Source: Rhizobium oryzicola (GTDB taxonomy: Bacteria; Pseudomonadota; Alphaproteobacteria; Rhizobiales; Rhizobiaceae). Taken from it: DNA of 64,000 nt. How positions within the stretch are numbered: the first letter of the stretch is position 1; every line of letters begins with the position of its first letter. The translations under genes and the position numbers were made by a program. Shown here piece after piece: positions 45,639-54,738 of the stretch. Under the pieces are notes generated by a model. That model saw only the letters and a program-made list of their open reading frames with translations, searched no databases and was not told the origin of the DNA. The stretch covers positions 1 to 64,000 of the forward strand of contig NZ_JAUKWQ010000007.1 in NCBI RefSeq assembly GCF_030504645.1, given 5' to 3'.

Positions 45639-47457
45639 TCACGCTTTGAAGACAGATCTGGATGCGCTGGCGCGTGACCATGGCATAGCGCCCTACCGTC
45701 CCACGCCCGAGGGCAAGGTGATCCGTGTTTCCTCCGAAACCAAGCGCAAGTTGTTGCGGGCGTTGGATGTAGAGGTACCAGAGAGCTCTGAAGCGAAGAT
45801 GCCCGTCTGCTTCGTGCCTTCCTTTCTGGAGGACAGCAAAGTCTGGGGCATTTCGCTGGAACCATATGAGCTGCGGTCTGCCCGCAACTGGGGCATCGGC
45901 GATTTCGAGGATCTGGCGCAGCTTTGCGAATTGGCGGGTTCGGCCGGTGCCGACTTTGTGGGGCTGACTCCGCTGCATGCGCCGTTTCTGGCGGATCCCA
46001 ACCGGTGCAGCCCCTATGAGCCATCCGGTAAGCAATGGCTCAATCCGCTCTATATCGCGGTCGATCTGCTGCCGGGCGTGGCATTGACCCAGTCTGAAGA
46101 AACAGAAATCAATCGGCTTCGCTCGACGGAGTTGGTGGACTACGTCGGTGTCGCGAAGCTGAAGCTCGCCGTCCTGCGCCGGGTCTGGCGCGAGAGGCAG
46201 AAGGCTGGCGGCATCCTGATGGCGGAAGATCAGGCTGCATTTTCCGCCTTCTGCGACGAACGGGGTAGCGGCCTAAGGCGCCATGCGCTGTTCGAAGTGA
46301 TCTCTGCCGAGATGGTGGAACGTGGCCTTGGCGCCGGATGGCGTTCGTGGCCGGAGGAGCTGCAGGACCCGACCGGTGAGGCGGTGCAACACTTCGCCCA
46401 GTCGAGACTGGACGAGATCGAATTTCACATGTGGCTGCAGTTTCTGGCGCATCGTCAGTTGCAGGAGGTGGGGGAGCGAGCGCGACGGAGCGGCATGCGC
46501 ATCGGGCTCTATCTCGATCTCGCCGTCGGCGAGGCGCTCGATGGTTCCGCCACCTGGAGCCGGCGTGACGTCTATGTGCGCGACGCCAGCATCGGCATTC
46601 CGCCGGAGCCCTGGGCGCTGGAGGGGCAGGACTGGCGGCTCGCGGCCTTCCTTCCGGCCAAGATCGCCGATGGGGAAGATGCTCCCTATTGCCGGATCGT
46701 AGATGCTGCGATGCGCTATGCGGGCGCGATCCGCATCGATCATGCGGCAGCTCTCAGGCGGCTGTTCATCGTTCCCTCGGATGGCACGCCGGCGGAAGGC
46801 GCGTATGTGAATTACCCGCAAAGCGCGATGTTCGACGTTCTGGCGGACGCCTCTCACGCCCACGAATGCCTCGTGATTGGCGAGGATCTCGGCATTTTGC
46901 CCGAGGGGCTGCAGGGCGATCTCGCGGCGGCGCACATCCTTTCCTACAAGATCCTGTCCTATGAGCGCGATGCGACAGGCTTCAAGCCTGTGGAGGATTA
47001 TCCGGCGCTGGCCTTGGCCTGCATCTCCACGCAGGACCACCAGACCATCGGCGGATGGTGGCTCGGAAAGGATGTCGAGATGCGGCGCAAGCATGGGCTG
47101 ATCGATGACGCCACCGCTGACGCTCAGCTTGCCGAGCGCGTGAAGGAACGCGGTTATCTGGCAAAGGCGTTCGAGGTGGAAGGGCTAACCGTCCCGACCG
47201 AGGCAGAGGAGCTATCCGACGAGGATGTGGAGCAGCTGACGCTCAATGCCTATCGATTTGTGGCGCGCACGCCCTCCATGCTGCTCGCCATCCGCCTTGC
47301 CGATCTCACGAGGGAAAAAGAGCCGACCAATGTGCCCGGTACCAGCGAAAGCTACCCGAACTGGAAGCCGAAGCTGTCGGTCAGTTTGGAGCAGTTTTCC
47401 GATCTGCCCCTGTTCAGGACGATCGTCGCGGCCATGCATGAGGAACGGCCGCGGTAG
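45631..47457 (+). CDS. malQ: 4-alpha-glucanotransferase MalQ
   Basis: Amylomaltase (GH77), 608 residues, which transfers maltooligosyl chains. The N-terminal segment matches bacterial MalQ; SARNWGIGDFEDLAQL near 85 is the substrate-entry region. RIDHAAALRRLFIVP near 368 holds the nucleophile Asp, and IGEDLGILPEGL near 415 the acid. With treZ it points to remodelling of glycogen-type maltodextrins toward trehalose. It ends 2 bp from the cysG stop on the other strand. Confidence 0.92.
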   Translation: MPDHALKTDLDALARDHGIAPYRPTPEGKVIRVSSETKRKLLRALDVEVPESSEAKMPVCFVPSFLEDSKVWGISLEPYELRSARNWGIGDFEDLAQLCELAGSAGADFVGLTPLHAPFLADPNRCSPYEPSGKQWLNPLYIAVDLLPGVALTQSEETEINRLRSTELVDYVGVAKLKLAVLRRVWRERQKAGGILMAEDQAAFSAFCDERGSGLRRHALFEVISAEMVERGLGAGWRSWPEELQDPTGEAVQHFAQSRLDEIEFHMWLQFLAHRQLQEVGERARRSGMRIGLYLDLAVGEALDGSATWSRRDVYVRDASIGIPPEPWALEGQDWRLAAFLPAKIADGEDAPYCRIVDAAMRYAGAIRIDHAAALRRLFIVPSDGTPAEGAYVNYPQSAMFDVLADASHAHECLVIGEDLGILPEGLQGDLAAAHILSYKILSYERDATGFKPVEDYPALALACISTQDHQTIGGWWLGKDVEMRRKHGLIDDATADAQLAERVKERGYLAKAFEVEGLTVPTEAEELSDEDVEQLTLNAYRFVARTPSMLLAIRLADLTREKEPTNVPGTSESYPNWKPKLSVSLEQFSDLPLFRTIVAAMHEERPR

Positions 47458-47459
47458 AA

Positions 47460-48959
47460 TTATCCGATTGCGGCCTGCTGGCTTTCGGCGGGCCGCTGCT
47501 GATCCGCGTCTTTCAGCGCCTTGACGAAGGCGTCGCCGATACCGATCAGCACGGGGTTCTCGTAACCGATCTCGGCCATGGCGGCCGGCATATCGACCAG
47601 GCGGCCGACCCAGCGGCGTTCGTCTTCACGGGCAATGGCACTGAAGATCACGGCGGGCGTTTGCGCGCTCATGCCATTGCCGGTGAGCTTTTCCGTGATC
47701 GCAGCCGCCGTGCGGCCGCCCATGTAGAAGACTGTGGTGACGCTGGCATCCGCCAGCTTCGACCAGTCGAGATCAGACGGCAGTTCGCCCTTGCGTGAAT
47801 GGCCCGTGACGAAGCGCACCGATTGCGCGTGGTCACGGTGGGTCAGCGAAACGCCGAGACGTGCGGCCATGGCGGTCGCGGCGGTGACGCCGGGCACGAT
47901 CTCCACCGGAATACCCTCGCGTTCCAGGCTTTCGATTTCCTCGCCCGCGCGGCCAAAGATCATGGGGTCGCCGGATTTCAGCCGCACGACGCGCTTGCCC
48001 GCCTTGGCAAGCGAGATCATCGTTGCGTTGATATCTTCCTGCTTGCAGCTTTCGCGACCGCCGCGCTTGCCGACCAGCATGCGCTTGGCTTCGCGCCGCG
48101 CCAGCTCCAGAACATCGCCAGAAACCAGATCGTCGAAAAGGATCACGTCGGCAGCCTGAAGGGCGCGCACGGCCTTCAGTGTCAGCAGTTCCGCATCGCC
48201 GGGGCCTGCGCCAACGAGGGTAACGCGACCGACCATGGGCGCCGTCTCCGGCTGCATGATGTGCTCGGCATCGGCAATCAGCTGTTCGGCGACACCCTCC
48301 GCCGGGACTTCCCGGAAGACGCGGTCGACGAATCGCTCCCAGAAGGTGCGGCGCTCCGTGCCGGGCTTCAGGCGCTCATTCACCGCCTCGCGAATGGATT
48401 GCGCAATACCCGCCCAAGCTTTCAGCGCCGGGGGCAGCAGGGTTTCGATGCGGCGGCGGATCGCCTGCGCAAGAATGGGGGCTGCGCCATCGGTGGAAAT
48501 GGCAATGACAACCGGCGAGCGATTGACGATCGAGCCGAACTGGAACTGGCAGAAGGCAGGCTTGTCGATGACATTGACCGGAACGCCCGCAGCTTTCGCC
48601 GCGCAATAGAAGGCTTTGGCTTCCTCATTGGTTTCGCAATCGAGAAGCGCCAGCGCTGCATTTTCGAAGATGTCGATGGACCACGGGCGGTCGTGGTGGA
48701 TGAGGGGCGAATTCTCATCAGAGTGCTGGGCAATCAGATTGCGCATCACATCGCCCAGTTCGTCTTTCGGGCAATAAAGGCGCACGGTGGCGCCGCAGGC
48801 GATCAGAAGCTCGGCCTTCCAGGCGGCGCCATCGGATCCGCCCGCCAGCACGACCTGCTTGCCTTCAAGGCCGAAGAAGACGGGCAGCTTTGCCAAAGGC
48901 TCCATGCGGGCAGGCGTCGAACGACGCTCGTCATTCCGCAGCGGCTGCAAGGCTTCCAT
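47460..48959 (-). CDS. cysG: Siroheme synthase CysG (fused)
   Basis: Multifunctional enzyme of 499 residues making siroheme from uroporphyrinogen III. The N-terminal half (about 20-230) is the NAD-dependent precorrin-2 dehydrogenase/ferrochelatase (GLEGKQVVLAGGSDGAAWKA). The C-terminal half is a SAM uroporphyrinogen methyltransferase (RVTLVGAGPGDAELLTLKA near 235, and GDPMIFGRAGEE). The ATG at 48959 has AAGGAG 7 bases upstream and lies inside nasA, a 29-bp overlap; an ATG at 48905 is the alternative. It supplies the cofactor of NirB in the same operon. Confidence 0.93.
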   Translation of the reverse strand: MEALQPLRNDERRSTPARMEPLAKLPVFFGLEGKQVVLAGGSDGAAWKAELLIACGATVRLYCPKDELGDVMRNLIAQHSDENSPLIHHDRPWSIDIFENAALALLDCETNEEAKAFYCAAKAAGVPVNVIDKPAFCQFQFGSIVNRSPVVIAISTDGAAPILAQAIRRRIETLLPPALKAWAGIAQSIREAVNERLKPGTERRTFWERFVDRVFREVPAEGVAEQLIADAEHIMQPETAPMVGRVTLVGAGPGDAELLTLKAVRALQAADVILFDDLVSGDVLELARREAKRMLVGKRGGRESCKQEDINATMISLAKAGKRVVRLKSGDPMIFGRAGEEIESLEREGIPVEIVPGVTAATAMAARLGVSLTHRDHAQSVRFVTGHSRKGELPSDLDWSKLADASVTTVFYMGGRTAAAITEKLTGNGMSAQTPAVIFSAIAREDERRWVGRLVDMPAAMAEIGYENPVLIGIGDAFVKALKDADQQRPAESQQAAIG

Positions 48960-51582
48960 GCATGATCTCCTTGATCTCGGCGCGGCACGAGCCGCAATTG
49001 GTTCCCGCTTTCGTTTCCCGGCCGATCGCCTCGACATTGTCGCAGCCTTGCCGGATGGCGGCAACGATTTGATGAACGCCGACGCTCATGCAGGAGCAGA
49101 CAATTTGTCCCTTGTCCACTTTTCCCGCATCGGGGCGTCCAGCCAGGATCTGGAAACGTTCGCGCATTCCGGCCACGGCCGAGGAAAGCTGCGAAACCAG
49201 GAAGTCTCGTGCCACCGGAACGGGCTCTTTCGCAAGGAATAATCCTGCCAAAAGACGCGTTTCCTTGAAAAAAGCCAATCGTCGTGTGCCGGAAGGACCA
49301 TCTTCATAGGCGATCGCTTCGGCGTCTTCGGGCAAACCAAGGGTTTTGGCGGCCCATGCGGTCCAATCCGCCGGGGCTGACGCAAAGGCCAGTTCCATTC
49401 GCCATCCGCCGTCGGCCTTGGCGAGAGCCCAATAATCGGCCTCGATGGCTTGCGGCTTTTCCACGCTGACAGCGAAGCCATAGACTTCTGCCTCATAGGG
49501 CGCTGCCGTCACGCGCGCCATCTTGGAAGCAGGCTGGCCGGAAAAGGGATCGGTGACCGCCTTGATGACGGAGCCGACGCGGGCATTCGACGCAAACTGG
49601 TCATTCCAGTGGATCGGGGCAAAGAGATTACCCTGCGCCTGACGGGGGGTGACGAGTGCGCGCAGAAGCACGCGGCCATGCGGGCTTGCCACCTCGACCA
49701 GTTCGGCGGCGCGGATGCCGAGACGGTCTGCATCGGCGGGGTGAATTTCCACGAAGGGTTCGGCCAGATGGGTGGAAAGGCGTGCGCTCTTTCCCGTCCG
49801 GGTCATGGTGTGCCAGTGGTCGCGCACCCGACCTGTGTTGAGGATAAACGTATTCGTCGGCGCTGCCTGGACCGCTGCCTCCACTGCGATGAAGCGCGCC
49901 TTGCCATCCGCATGGTAAAAGCGGCCATCGGCAAAGAAGCGTGTTTCAACCTGCTGCTGACCGACGCGTTGCGGCCATTGGACGGGCTTCAGGTCGTCGT
50001 AGGCGTCGGGCTCAATGTCAGCGAAAGCGCCGATATCGAAATCGCGGCTGCCATTGTTTTCAAAGGCGGAAAGGGCGGCGTGTTCGGCAAAGACTTCGGC
50101 GGCATTCCTCCAGCCGAACGCCTTTCCAAAGCCCATGCGGCGACCCATTTCCGCCATCTGCCACCAATCGGTTTTCGCGTCGCCGGGTGCCGAAAGAAAT
50201 GCGCGCTGACGGGACATGCGGCGTTCGGAATTGGTGACGGTGCCGTCCTTCTCGCCCCAGCCGAGCGAGGGCAAAAGCACATGGGCGAAGGCTGTGGTGT
50301 CGGTTTTTTCCAGGATGTCGGAGACGACGACAAAGGGGCAGGCGGCAAGGGCTGCGCGCACCAGATCTGCTTCCGGCAGCGAGACGACCGGGTTCGTCGC
50401 CATGATCCAAATCGCCTTGATGCGCCCATCGGCCACGGCGCGGAATATGTCGACTGCCTTCAGGCCGGGTTTGTCCGCGATTATCGGCGAGTTCCAGAAG
50501 CGCTGGACGCGGTCGCGATCCCCGGCACTTTCGAGCGCCATATGGGCCGCCAGCATATTGGCAAGGCCACCGACTTCGCGCCCGCCCATGGCATTCGGCT
50601 GGCCGGTCAGCGAAAAAGGCCCCATGCCCGGGCGGCCGATGCGGCCTGTCGCCAGATGGCAGTTGATGATGGCATTGACCTTGTCGGTGCCGCTCTCAGA
50701 CTGGTTGACGCCCTGGCTGTAGCAGGTGACGACCTTTTCCGTTGCCTCGAACAGACGGAAGAATTCGCGGATCTGCATAGCCGGTAGGCCGGTTGCCTCG
50801 ATCAGATCGGCGTTGGTCAGGGAAGCTGTCTTCTCGAAGGCTTCGGCAAAGCCTGTCGTATGCGCACCGATATAGGCCTCATCGATCCGGCCCGCCTTTA
50901 CCAGATGCGCGAGCAGACCCATGAACAAGGCGACATCGCCATCCGGCCGGATCGCCAGATGCAGATCGGCGATGTCGCAGGTCATGGTGCGGCGGGGGTC
51001 GATCACTACCACCTTCATAAGGGGGCGTGCCTGCTTGGCTGCCGCCAGCCGCTGGTAGATGACCGGATGGCACCAGGCGAGATTGGAGCCGGTGAGAACA
51101 ACCAGATCCGCCAGTTCGATATCCTCATAGGTTCCGGGGACGGTATCGGAGCCGAAGGCGCGGCGATGGCCCGCCACCGAAGAGGACATGCAGAGCCGCG
51201 AATTGGTATCGATATTGGCCGATCCGATGAAGCCTTTCATCAGTTTGTTGGCGACGTAATAATCCTCTGTAAGGATCTGGCCGGAGACGTAGAAGGCGAC
51301 CGAATCCGGTCCGTGTTCGGCAATTGTCCGCGAAAACCTCTCTGCCACCAGATCGAGCGCCGTGTCCCACTCAACCGCTTCTCCCCCGATCTTCGGCGTC
51401 AGAAGACGTCCGTCGAGATCAATGGTTTCCGCCAGCGCCGAGCCCTTCGAACAGAGCCTGCCGAAATTGGCGGGATGATCCGGGTCGCCCTTGACGCTGA
51501 CCTGGCCGTCATCTTCGCGGCGGGCGATGACACCGCAGCCGACGCCGCAATAGGGACAGGTGGTGCGGGTTTCAGTGGGCAT
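48931..51582 (-). CDS. nasA: Assimilatory nitrate reductase catalytic subunit NasA
   Basis: Cytoplasmic molybdenum enzyme of 883 residues reducing nitrate to nitrite. The N-terminal 4Fe-4S motif CPYCGVGCG is at about 9-17. Molybdopterin domains follow, including the QGVNQSESGTDKVNAIINCH region near 290-309, with a C-terminal molydopterin-binding domain (LNTGRVRDHWHTMTRTGKSA near 575). A BFD-like 2Fe-2S domain (CSCMSVGVHQI and CGSCRAEI) closes it, as in NasA proteins that take electrons from a partner flavoprotein. The start is the ATG before TETRTTCPYC. No Tat signal is present. Confidence 0.94.
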   Translation of the reverse strand: MPTETRTTCPYCGVGCGVIARREDDGQVSVKGDPDHPANFGRLCSKGSALAETIDLDGRLLTPKIGGEAVEWDTALDLVAERFSRTIAEHGPDSVAFYVSGQILTEDYYVANKLMKGFIGSANIDTNSRLCMSSSVAGHRRAFGSDTVPGTYEDIELADLVVLTGSNLAWCHPVIYQRLAAAKQARPLMKVVVIDPRRTMTCDIADLHLAIRPDGDVALFMGLLAHLVKAGRIDEAYIGAHTTGFAEAFEKTASLTNADLIEATGLPAMQIREFFRLFEATEKVVTCYSQGVNQSESGTDKVNAIINCHLATGRIGRPGMGPFSLTGQPNAMGGREVGGLANMLAAHMALESAGDRDRVQRFWNSPIIADKPGLKAVDIFRAVADGRIKAIWIMATNPVVSLPEADLVRAALAACPFVVVSDILEKTDTTAFAHVLLPSLGWGEKDGTVTNSERRMSRQRAFLSAPGDAKTDWWQMAEMGRRMGFGKAFGWRNAAEVFAEHAALSAFENNGSRDFDIGAFADIEPDAYDDLKPVQWPQRVGQQQVETRFFADGRFYHADGKARFIAVEAAVQAAPTNTFILNTGRVRDHWHTMTRTGKSARLSTHLAEPFVEIHPADADRLGIRAAELVEVASPHGRVLLRALVTPRQAQGNLFAPIHWNDQFASNARVGSVIKAVTDPFSGQPASKMARVTAAPYEAEVYGFAVSVEKPQAIEADYWALAKADGGWRMELAFASAPADWTAWAAKTLGLPEDAEAIAYEDGPSGTRRLAFFKETRLLAGLFLAKEPVPVARDFLVSQLSSAVAGMRERFQILAGRPDAGKVDKGQIVCSCMSVGVHQIVAAIRQGCDNVEAIGRETKAGTNCGSCRAEIKEIMHGSLAAAAE

Positions 51583-51613
51583 GGGCTGCACCTTCAAAGT
51601 TTACCGCTCTTTC

Positions 51614-51660
51614 ACCCCCCTCTGTCCTGCCGGACATCTCCCCCTCAAGGGGGGAGATCG
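51614..51660. repeat. Dispersed rhizobial GC-rich repeat, left copy
   Basis: A 47-bp unit rich in runs of C and G (containing CTCCCCCTCAAGGGGGGAG, itself a hairpin). It is the inverted partner of 51763-51809 with two mismatches. Very similar C/G-rich units occur many times between genes in Rhizobiales genomes. The pair brackets about 100 bp between nirD and nasA. Confidence 0.7.
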
Positions 51661-51762
51661 GCATATCGGCCCTCGCTCGATCCAAAATCGTTCGTACCCA
51701 AGCCCAAAAAGTGAGACCAAAGTACCTCAGGGTGAATGTGGGGCAGTTGGCTTGCCGCGAAT

Positions 51763-51809
51763 CGATCTCCCCCCTTGAGGGGGAGATGCCCGGCAGGGCA
51801 GAGGGGGGT
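51763..51809. repeat. Dispersed rhizobial GC-rich repeat, right copy
   Basis: Inverted copy of 51614-51660 (45 of 47 bases identical). In the nirD-nasA transcript the two copies can form a long stem with a loop of about 100 bases, a possible stabiliser or attenuator between the genes. Confidence 0.7.
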
Positions 51810-51829
51810 AAACCTGCTGTCATCACCGT

Positions 51830-52162
51830 CTACTCCGCCGCCACCATCATGGGGTGATCCAGCAAAATCGAGAGCGTGCCGTTGTCGTTGCGGAGTTCGA
51901 AGGTTCGCACTTCGCCTTCATCCGCGCCTTGGGCCATGCCGCTTTCCAGCGAGATGACCCAGTTGTGCAGCGGGCAGGTGACGGACTTGCCATGCACGAT
52001 GCCTTCCGACAGGGGGCCTGCCTTGTGCGGGCAACGGTTTTCGATGGCGAAGACTTCGTTCTCGCTGGTGCGGAACACGGCGATGTTCATGCCCGGCGTC
52101 TTCACACAACGGGCACCGCGCAGCGGGATGTCGTCGATATGGCCGATGGCTTTCCAGTTCAT
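51830..52162 (-). CDS. nirD: Nitrite reductase small subunit NirD (Rieske)
   Basis: Small subunit of NADH-dependent assimilatory nitrite reductase, 110 residues, with a Rieske 2Fe-2S fold. The ligands are CPHKAG near 43-48 and CPLHNW near 63-68, giving the C-x-H and C-x2-H pattern. Its partner NirB lies upstream. Both flanks are filled with dispersed rhizobial repeats rather than the usual few bases. Confidence 0.94.
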   Translation of the reverse strand: MNWKAIGHIDDIPLRGARCVKTPGMNIAVFRTSENEVFAIENRCPHKAGPLSEGIVHGKSVTCPLHNWVISLESGMAQGADEGEVRTFELRNDNGTLSILLDHPMMVAAE

Positions 52163-52184
52163 GGGATAATCCTTCCGGTTGAAG

Positions 52185-52281
52185 ACCCCTCCCCCTGCTG
52201 GTAGGGAGAGGGCTAGGGGAGGGCAGCATTGGCCCCCCTCATCCGCCCTTCGGGCACCTTCTCCCCAAGGGAGAAGGGAGC
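52185..52281. repeat. Dispersed GC-rich repeats between nirB and nirD
   Basis: Two repeat-like units fill the 120-bp gap. The first (52185-52219) is a C-rich/G-rich inverted pair around CTGCTGGTAGGG. The second (about 52233-52279) holds two hairpins: GCCC-TTC-GGGC, and CCTTCTCCC / GGGAGAAGG at 52257-52277. Such sequences recur between genes in rhizobia. Confidence 0.65.
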
Positions 52282-52282
52282 T

Positions 52283-54733
52283 TTATTCTGCAGCTTCGCC
52301 GTAACCGACGCTCGCCATGGGCTTGAACTCGTGCTTGTCCTTGCCGGAGACGCGCTCCGACCAAGGATCGACCTGCGCGAATTTCTGGCTGAAGACGAAG
52401 CGGTCGTAATAGGCCTTGCGACGCTCCGTATTTTCCAGGATCTGCTTGCGGATCTCGTCATGGCCCACGCGTTTCGCCCATTTGTAGATGCGCTCCAGAT
52501 AGCGGGCCTGCTCGCGGTACATCTGGGTGAGTGCCACGATCACCTCCAGCGCCTCATCCTCGGTCTTCACCAGACCCAGAACATCGGTGCCCTTGATGTC
52601 GAGACCGGCGGCACCGGCAAAATGGATCTCGAAGCCGGAATCCACGCAGATCACGCCGATATCCTTGCAGGTCGCTTCCGCGCAATTGCGCGGACACCCG
52701 GAAACGGCGAGCTTCAACTTGGCAGGCGTCCAGGAACCCCACATGAATTTTTCGATGCGGATGCCGAGGCCTGTCGAATCTTGCGTACCGAAGCGGCACC
52801 AGTCGGAGCCGACGCAGGTCTTTACGGTGCGCAATCCCTTGGCATAGGCCTGGCCGGAGATGAAACCGGCCTCACCCAGATCGGCCCAGACGGCTGGCAG
52901 GTCTTCCTTCTCGACGCCCAGCAGGTCGATGCGCTGGCCGCCTGTGACCTTCACCATCGGGATCTGGAACTTGTCGACCACGTCGGCGATCGCCCGCAAT
53001 TCCTTGGCGTTGGTCACGCCACCCCACATGCGCGGCACGACAGAATAGGTGCCGTCCTTCTGGATATTGGCATGGACACGCTCGTTGATGAAACGGGACT
53101 GGTAGTCGTCCGCATATTCATCCGGCCAGTCGCAGACGAGATAGTAATTCAGCGCCGGGCGACACTTGGCGCAGCCGCAGGATGTTTTCCATTCCAGTTC
53201 CTGCATCACGGCGGGGATGCTCTTCAGGCCCTTCGCCTTGATCAGACGGCGTACATCGTCGTGACCCAGTTCCGTGCAGGTGCACATGGGAGTGACGGCG
53301 GCAGGATTGTACTTGTCGCCGAGCGTCAGCGTCATCAGCTGCTCGACCAGGCCGGTGCAGGAGCCGCAGGAGGCGGACGCCTTGGTATGCGCGCGCACCT
53401 CGTCCAGCGAAGTCAGGCCCTTGGTCGTGATCGTCGAGGTGATCTTGCCCTTGCAGACGCCGTTGCAGCCGCAGATTTCCGCATCATCCGGCAAGGCTGC
53501 AACGGCCGCCATAGGGTCCAGCGGAGCCCCTCCCTGATAGGCCTGGCCGAAGATCAGCGTATCGCGCATCTCGGAGATGTCGGTCTGCTTCTTCTTCAGG
53601 TCATTGAACCAGGCGCCGTCGGCGGTTTCGCCGTACAAAACGGTGCCGATAATGCGGTTTTCCTTGATCACCAACCGCTTGTAGATGCCAGCTGTCGCAT
53701 CGCGCAGCACGATTTCCTCGCGGTCAGGGCCTTCAGCAAAGTCACCCAAGGAGTAGAGGTCGATGCCGGTCACCTTGAGTTTGGTGGGCGTATCGGAATG
53801 CACGAAGGCAGGGCTCTTATCGCCCGCCAGATGCGAGGCGGCGATACGCGCCATTTCGTAGAGCGGGGCAACAAGCCCATAGACCTGACCGCCCACTTCC
53901 GCGCATTCGCCAAGAGCCATGATGTGACCGTCCGAGGTCGTCATGCCATCATCGACGACGATGCCGCGATTGACCGCGAGGCCCGCATCCTTCGCCAGCT
54001 GCACATTCGGACGGATGCCGACCGCCATGACGACGATGGAGGCCGGAATGATGCGGCCATCGTCGAGTTCAATGGCTTCGACTTTGCCATTGCCCAGGAT
54101 CGCCTTGGTGTTGGCCTTGCAGATGACCTTGATGCCGCGATCTTCCAGCGCCTTCTGCAGCAGATAGCCGGCGGCGGGATCGAGTTGGCGCTCCATCAGG
54201 CTCGGCATCACATGCAGCACGGTCACATCCATGCCGCGAGCCTTGAGGCCGGCCGCTGCCTCAAGGCCCAGCAGCCCGCCGCCGATCACGATGGCTTCTC
54301 CTCCCATCTCGGCAGCGGCAAGCATGGCGCTGACATCATCCAGATCGCGATAGGCGACAACGCCCTTCAGGTCCTTGCCCGGCACCGGAATGATGAAGGG
54401 GTTGGATCCGGTGGCGATGATCAGCCGGTCGTAAGCGGCGACAACGCCCGTTTGCGAGGTCACGGTGCGCTTGGCGCGGTCGATGGCAACGATCCTGTCG
54501 CCACGATGCAGTGTTACGCCATGCGTCTCGTACCAGGCATCGCCGTGGATGATGATGTCTTCATAAGTCTTCTCGCCGGACAAAACGGGCGAGAGCATGA
54601 TGCGGTCATAGTTCACGCGGGGTTCCGCGTTGAAGATGGTGACCTCGTAAGCACCCGGCGCCTGCTCGAACAGATGCTCCAGCATGCGGCCCGGCGCCAT
54701 GCCATTGCCGATGATGACAAGTTTCTGGGTCAT
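52283..54733 (-). CDS. nirB: NADH-dependent nitrite reductase large subunit NirB
   Basis: Siroheme enzyme of 816 residues reducing nitrite to ammonium. The N-terminal FAD/NAD part (about 1-300) starts with IIGNGMAPGRMLEHL and includes VIGGGLLGLEAA. BFD-like 2Fe-2S domains carry CGCNGVCKG (near 420) and CTCTELGHDDVRRLI (near 490). The C-terminal sulfite/nitrite reductase region has CVGSDWCRFGTQDS (near 640) and SGCPRNCAEATCKD (near 677), ligands of the siroheme-4Fe4S site. GGAG 8 bases upstream supports the ATG at 54733. Confidence 0.96.
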   Translation of the reverse strand: MTQKLVIIGNGMAPGRMLEHLFEQAPGAYEVTIFNAEPRVNYDRIMLSPVLSGEKTYEDIIIHGDAWYETHGVTLHRGDRIVAIDRAKRTVTSQTGVVAAYDRLIIATGSNPFIIPVPGKDLKGVVAYRDLDDVSAMLAAAEMGGEAIVIGGGLLGLEAAAGLKARGMDVTVLHVMPSLMERQLDPAAGYLLQKALEDRGIKVICKANTKAILGNGKVEAIELDDGRIIPASIVVMAVGIRPNVQLAKDAGLAVNRGIVVDDGMTTSDGHIMALGECAEVGGQVYGLVAPLYEMARIAASHLAGDKSPAFVHSDTPTKLKVTGIDLYSLGDFAEGPDREEIVLRDATAGIYKRLVIKENRIIGTVLYGETADGAWFNDLKKKQTDISEMRDTLIFGQAYQGGAPLDPMAAVAALPDDAEICGCNGVCKGKITSTITTKGLTSLDEVRAHTKASASCGSCTGLVEQLMTLTLGDKYNPAAVTPMCTCTELGHDDVRRLIKAKGLKSIPAVMQELEWKTSCGCAKCRPALNYYLVCDWPDEYADDYQSRFINERVHANIQKDGTYSVVPRMWGGVTNAKELRAIADVVDKFQIPMVKVTGGQRIDLLGVEKEDLPAVWADLGEAGFISGQAYAKGLRTVKTCVGSDWCRFGTQDSTGLGIRIEKFMWGSWTPAKLKLAVSGCPRNCAEATCKDIGVICVDSGFEIHFAGAAGLDIKGTDVLGLVKTEDEALEVIVALTQMYREQARYLERIYKWAKRVGHDEIRKQILENTERRKAYYDRFVFSQKFAQVDPWSERVSGKDKHEFKPMASVGYGEAAE

Positions 54734-54738
54734 CTCTG

